Shown piece after piece: positions 60,979 through 64,000 of a stretch of DNA of 64,000 bases. The number at the start of each line of letters is the position of its first letter. The first letter of the stretch is position 1. Both the position numbers and the translations under genes were made by a program. This DNA is from Streptomyces spinoverrucosus. GTDB lineage: Bacteria; Actinomycetota; Actinomycetes; Streptomycetales; Streptomycetaceae. The notes beneath the pieces were generated by a model. That model was given only the letters and a program-made list of their open reading frames with translations. It ran no database searches and had not been told where the DNA came from. Location: NCBI RefSeq assembly GCF_015712165.1, contig NZ_JADPZX010000001.1, positions 7,211,501 to 7,275,500 of the forward strand. The letters run 5' to 3'.

Positions 60979-61824
60979 ATGCGACAGGGCACCCGCAAGG
61001 GACTGATGACCGTGGCGGCGGCGACCGGCGTGATCGCCGCCGCGAGCGGCCACGCCCACGCCGACTCGGGCGCGAGCGGCTCCAGTTCGAACTCGCCGGG
61101 CGTGCTGTCCGGCAACACCGTGCAGGCGCCGGTGCACGTGCCGGTCAACGTCTGCGGCAACACCATCAGCGTCGTCGGCATTCTCAACCCGGCGGTCGGC
61201 AACTCCTGCGCCAACCAGGGCGGGGGCAAGGGCTCGCCCGGCGGCTACGGCGACGACGGCTACGGCGGCTCCGGTGACCACGGCTCCTCCGGGGCGCACG
61301 CGGACGGGCACGCCGACGGCTCACCCGGCATCGGCTCCGGCAACCACATCCAGGCGCCGGTGCACGTGCCGGTCAACGTCTGCGGCAACAGCGTCAACGT
61401 CATCGGCGTCGGCAACGCGGCCGTGGGCAATGACTGCGTGAACGGCGGCGACGCCGGGGGCGGTCACACCACGCCGCCCGGGGGCGGCGGCGACACGACC
61501 CCGCCGGAGACGCCGGACAACCCCGGTAACCCGGGCAACCCCGAGCAGCCCGGCAAGCCGGGCGACGACGGCGCCGGCCCCGACACCGGCGTCGACGCCG
61601 ACTCCGGCTCCAGGGACGACAGCGGCTCCGGCACCGGCACCGGGAACGACACCGGCTCCGGGAACGGCGACCGCCCCGGCGCCTCGGCCGTCACCCAGTT
61701 CGGCGGCGACTCCCAGCTCGCCGACACCGGCAGCGGGCTGCCGATGGGCGCGGCCGCGTCGCTGGGCGTGGGGACGCTGCTGGCGGGCGCCGTGCTCTAC
61801 CGCAGGGCGCGCGCCTCGGCGTAG
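60979..61824 (+). CDS. chpC: Long chaplin with sortase motif (ChpC-like)
   Basis: A 281-residue protein from ATG 60979 with a signal peptide (VAAATGVIAAASGHAHA). Two chaplin domains are present, each with CGNxxxVVG/VIG and two Cys (about residues 38-80 and 115-158), joined by a Gly/His/Asp linker. A Pro/Gly/Asp-rich stretch then spans the wall. The end is QLADTG (LAXTG sortase signal), a hydrophobic helix (AASLGVGTLLAGAVLYRR) and a basic tail. It should be anchored by a class E sortase and display chaplin fibres. Confidence 0.94.
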   Translation: MRQGTRKGLMTVAAATGVIAAASGHAHADSGASGSSSNSPGVLSGNTVQAPVHVPVNVCGNTISVVGILNPAVGNSCANQGGGKGSPGGYGDDGYGGSGDHGSSGAHADGHADGSPGIGSGNHIQAPVHVPVNVCGNSVNVIGVGNAAVGNDCVNGGDAGGGHTTPPGGGGDTTPPETPDNPGNPGNPEQPGKPGDDGAGPDTGVDADSGSRDDSGSGTGTGNDTGSGNGDRPGASAVTQFGGDSQLADTGSGLPMGAAASLGVGTLLAGAVLYRRARASA

Positions 61825-61870
61825 CGCGTCCGGCGGCGGCGCACCCGCCACCGCCACCGTCACCGGGATA

Positions 61871-61905
61871 CGGAGCGGGCCCCGCACCCGGCGGGGCCCG
61901 CTCCG
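61871..61905. terminator. Bidirectional terminator hairpin
   Basis: CGGAGCGGGCCCCGC and GCGGGGCCCGCTCCG form a perfect 15-bp stem over ACCCG, between the convergent long chaplin (end 61824) and DUF5703 (end 61927) genes. There is no long T tract, as is usual in this genus. Confidence 0.8.
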
Positions 61906-61926
61906 TCCCGTTTCCGTCGCCTCAGC

Positions 61927-62115
61927 TCACCACGTGGCCCGCACCTGGCGGATGATCCGTCGGCGCAGCCGCACCCTGCGGCTGCCGTCGCGCAGCAGGC
62001 TCAGGCGGTGCAACTCCCAGTGTCCGTACTCTGCATGGTCCGTCAGCAGGCGTGTGGCGTCCTTGCGGGAGACCCCGCGCGGTACGTACACGTCGACAAA
62101 TTCGTATTCCGGCAT
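61927..62115 (-). CDS. DUF5703 family small protein
   Basis: A 62-residue protein reading MPEYEFVDVYVPRGVSRKDATRLLTDHAEYGHWELHRLSLLRDGSRRVRLRRRI. It is conserved under this DUF in actinobacteria, with the pattern Y-x-FVDVYVPRGVSRK. Function unknown. No ribosome site is clear upstream of ATG 62115, so leaderless translation is possible. It is divergent from the acidic protein gene with 47 bp between. Confidence 0.85.
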   Translation of the reverse strand: MPEYEFVDVYVPRGVSRKDATRLLTDHAEYGHWELHRLSLLRDGSRRVRLRRRIIRQVRATW

Positions 62116-62162
62116 CGCATCTATTGTGCGGGCAACGGCCCAGTACGGATAGCGTCTGCTCT

Positions 62163-62873
62163 ATGTCTGATGCTGCGCAGCCCACCGCTGCCGAGGTACG
62201 CGCCGCCGCCGAGGCGGTCAAGACCGCGCTCGACCGTCATCTCGCGGCGGTCGAACGCAGGTCGGGTGAGGACGACCCGGCCGTCTACGAGGCGTTCAAC
62301 CAGCTGGCCGCGGCCGCAGAGGCGTACGACGAGCTGCTCTACGACCGTTACGACGAGGTCACGCCCTTCGAGATCCCCGGTGCGGAGGACACGCTGCCGC
62401 CGTACACCGGGCCCGAGGAACCGAACGCCCTGAGTGTGCTGATCCGCCGCGACTACGCGGTGGCGGAACCACAGCGACTGCTGGCGCAGGCCCAGCGGAT
62501 CGAGGCCGCGGACGAGGACAGTACGGACGAGGAGGCCGCGAGCACGATCCACGGGGCCTTGGGCATCCTCTTCGGGGAGTTCGAACCGGATGAGATCGCC
62601 TCCCGGCACAAGGAGTTCGGCCTGGAGGAGGGCGACTCCACGCTGTGGGTCACAGCCGCGGAGGAACCGGCCGACCCCGGCGAGTGGCTGGAGGCCCCGT
62701 TCGAGAACGTCGACCCGCAGAGTGTGGTCTGCCGCTTCGACGTCAGCGCCGTCTTCGACGAGGAGCCGGACGACGAGGACGAGCCGGACGAGGACGACCC
62801 CGACGATCTTGAGGACGACCTGGATCTGGACGAGGACGAGGATCTGGAACCCCTGGACGCGGACCGCCGCTGA
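62163..62873 (+). CDS. Hypothetical protein with acidic C-terminus
   Basis: A 236-residue protein from ATG 62163; no ribosome site is visible, while TACGGAT lies 15-21 bases upstream, so the mRNA may be leaderless. The N-terminal 100 residues are helical (AAEVRAAAEAVKTALDRHL, YEAFNQLAAAAEAYDELLYDRYDEVTPFEIPG), the middle is Glu-rich, and the end is nearly all Asp/Glu (EPDDEDEPDEDDPDDLEDDLDLDEDED). No catalytic motif is visible. I do not recognise a function. Confidence 0.82.
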   Translation: MSDAAQPTAAEVRAAAEAVKTALDRHLAAVERRSGEDDPAVYEAFNQLAAAAEAYDELLYDRYDEVTPFEIPGAEDTLPPYTGPEEPNALSVLIRRDYAVAEPQRLLAQAQRIEAADEDSTDEEAASTIHGALGILFGEFEPDEIASRHKEFGLEEGDSTLWVTAAEEPADPGEWLEAPFENVDPQSVVCRFDVSAVFDEEPDDEDEPDEDDPDDLEDDLDLDEDEDLEPLDADRR

Positions 62874-63301
62874 CCAGACACGCGGTGAGCTGTGGCAGGC
62901 GGCCACGGGGGATGTCCTCGTGGCCGCCGACTTCTGCCCCCGGGCCCCGGCTCACGGGTCACCGCCGGCGGTCCGCCGGCGGTCCCGCTCATGGAGCCAC
63001 ATGCCGGCCACGGCCCGGCCCGTACGGCCCCGGCAGCCGGCCTGACGCGGCGGTGCGGGCCGGATCGCCGCCCCGCGGCGCTGCGCGTCCCGCAAGCAGC
63101 CGCCCACCGGCACCTGCGTGACCTGCTCGCTGTCGGCACCGGCGCGGCTTGCCCGCAGTCAGCTGCTGTCGGCACCCGCGCGGCTTGCCCGCACTCAGCT
63201 GCTGTCGGCACCTGCGCGGCTTGCCCGCAGTCAGCTGCTGTCGGCACCTGCGCGGCTTGCCCGCAGTCAGCTGCTGTCGGCACCCGCACGGTCTGCCCCC
63301 G
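62874..63301. other. Intergenic gap between acidic protein and RecD-like gene
   Basis: The gap has no credible gene. The first 250 bp are GC-rich with short direct repeats of CGCCGGCGGT (about 62963-62981). The last part is the 36-bp tandem array reported separately. No terminator hairpin with T tract was found. Confidence 0.6.
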
Positions 63302-63321
63302 TCAGCCCGCCGTCGGCACCT
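63126..63321. repeat. 36-bp tandem repeat spanning the RecD-like stop codon
   Basis: About 5.5 copies of a 36-bp unit (plus strand GCTGCTGTCGGCACC, then TGCGCGGCTTGCCCGCAGTCA). On the minus strand the unit reads in the frame of the helicase gene as QVPTAADCGQAA repeats. The gene itself ends QVPTAG and its TGA lies inside the first unit, which is degenerate. The following units stay open in the same frame. Confidence 0.92.
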
Positions 63322-64000
63322 GTGCCTCCAGCAGCTGCGGCAGTCGGGTTGTCCGAGGCTTCGCCGTGGTCTCCGCGACCGCCTTCGGTAGTGCCGCTTC
63401 CACGCCGTGCACCACGGACAGGTGGCGTTCCGCGCGGCCGAACGCCGTGTACACCCAGGGGCGGCTCAGGGCCTGCGCGGCATCACCGGGCAGGACCGCG
63501 ACCACCGCGGGCCAGCGGGTCGCCGCCGCCTGGTGCGCGGTCAGGGCCCAGCCGTGGCGTACGGACTGCTCCACCCGCTCCTTCGGTACGACCACGGCCT
63601 CCCCGGCACACGACAGGTGCAGCCCCTCGGCGTCGGCCTTGACCACGTGGCCCGGGAGCGTACGGCCCGGCGCGGGGGAGTAGGCCACCCGGTCCCCCGG
63701 GTCGAAGCCGCCGAAGCGGCCCGGGCCGGGGTTGAGCCGCTCCTTCAGCGCGGCGTTCAGCGCCCGCGTCCCCGCCGCGCCACCGTGCCCCGGCGTGATG
63801 ACCACCGTCTGCTCCGGGGGCACGCCGATCGCCCGCGGCACCGAGTCGACGACGAGCTGCACGGTCCGGTGCACCGCCTCGCCCGCGTCGCGCACCGGCA
63901 CGATCACGACCTCCTTGCCGGGCGCCTCGACCTGGAGCAGCTCGCCCACGCCGATGCCGGACACCAGCTCGCCCAGCGGGCCGGGATCCGGCCGCCGCGA
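63302..64000 (-). CDS. RecD-like helicase C-terminus (5' part outside window)
   Basis: The frame is open to the window edge, so only about 232 C-terminal residues are seen. They include an OB/SH3-like region (GFDPGDRVAYSPAPGRTLPGHVVKAD) and the last helicase motifs ALTAHQAAATRWPAVVAVLPGD and RPWVYTAFGRAERHLSVVHG, corresponding to motifs V and VI in RecD2-type helicases. The expected VHKSQGSE is replaced by AHQAAATR, so the motif V Gln is altered. The terminal codons belong to a 36-bp repeat. Identity as RecD-like is good; activity is uncertain. Confidence 0.82.
   Translation of the reverse strand, partial: SRRPDPGPLGELVSGIGVGELLQVEAPGKEVVIVPVRDAGEAVHRTVQLVVDSVPRAIGVPPEQTVVITPGHGGAAGTRALNAALKERLNPGPGRFGGFDPGDRVAYSPAPGRTLPGHVVKADAEGLHLSCAGEAVVVPKERVEQSVRHGWALTAHQAAATRWPAVVAVLPGDAAQALSRPWVYTAFGRAERHLSVVHGVEAALPKAVAETTAKPRTTRLPQLLEAQVPTAG

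Noticed and set aside
62453..63289. Minus-strand frame with QVPTAADCGQAA repeats
   Set aside because: It lies past the helicase stop and is antisense to the acidic protein; I treat it as the repeat array and not as a gene.

Overview
The window is high-GC actinobacterial DNA (a hand-counted coding line near 42 kb is about 78% GC). Codons end mostly in G or C, GTG starts are common, and many genes overlap as ATGA or GTGA. Short and long chaplins, a SoxR-type regulator, a Pls/PosA-like peptide synthetase and a gluconate operon point to Streptomyces. From memory, the chpC/chpH end and the soxR end correspond to two ends of one S. coelicolor chromosomal segment; that synteny could not be checked here.

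Layout. 0-19 kb: a truncated MaoC hydratase, soxR, a zinc-ribbon protein, a secreted penicillin-acylase-family enzyme, an alpha/beta hydrolase, a NamZ-type (DUF1343) muramidase, then an acyl-CoA module (SDR, acyl-CoA ligase, TetR, acyl-CoA dehydrogenase, APH-fold phosphotransferase) with a shared palindromic operator. A His-rich protein, two DUF202 membrane proteins, a Nudix hydrolase, a DMT transporter, a TPR-like protein and a YedYZ-like molybdoenzyme/cytochrome b pair follow. An array of 38-bp hairpin repeats (18.5-19.06 kb) starts inside the last codons of the cytochrome gene. 19-22.4 kb: gntP-gntK with divergent gntR, and a YchJ-family protein.

22.7-52.3 kb: a co-directional, tightly coupled cluster for a contractile injection system of the extracellular/phage-tail-like (Afp/PVC-related) type. 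It encodes sheath, tube, baseplate factors, a DUF4255 protein, an AAA ATPase, CIS-tube and LysM proteins, gp27, gp5, a PAAR-like tip, gp25, two giant baseplate proteins, a beta-helix tail protein, a DUF6519 protein and a peptidoglycan amidase. In its centre is a 2191-residue DUF4157 protein (HELLH motif) with disordered linkers, a coiled coil, a long amphipathic helical segment and a lower-GC C-terminal module that resembles an ADP-ribosyltransferase toxin. A helical-repeat protein follows directly and is a candidate immunity protein. No capsid, terminase, portal or integrase genes are present, so this is not a prophage.

52.3-64 kb: a TetR gene with a clear operator, an M1 aminopeptidase beside a 1288-residue Pls/PosA-like synthetase (adenylation, carrier, membrane segments, tandem C-terminal domains), a very large inverted repeat, tRNA-Leu(GAG) with terminator, an M20 peptidase, chpH and a long sortase-anchored chaplin, DUF5703, an acidic protein, a second gene-end tandem repeat (36-bp units) and a truncated RecD-like helicase. 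The injection system and the synthetase lie between the conserved gnt/ychJ genes and the tRNA/chaplin genes, and could be an accessory block inserted beside the tRNA.
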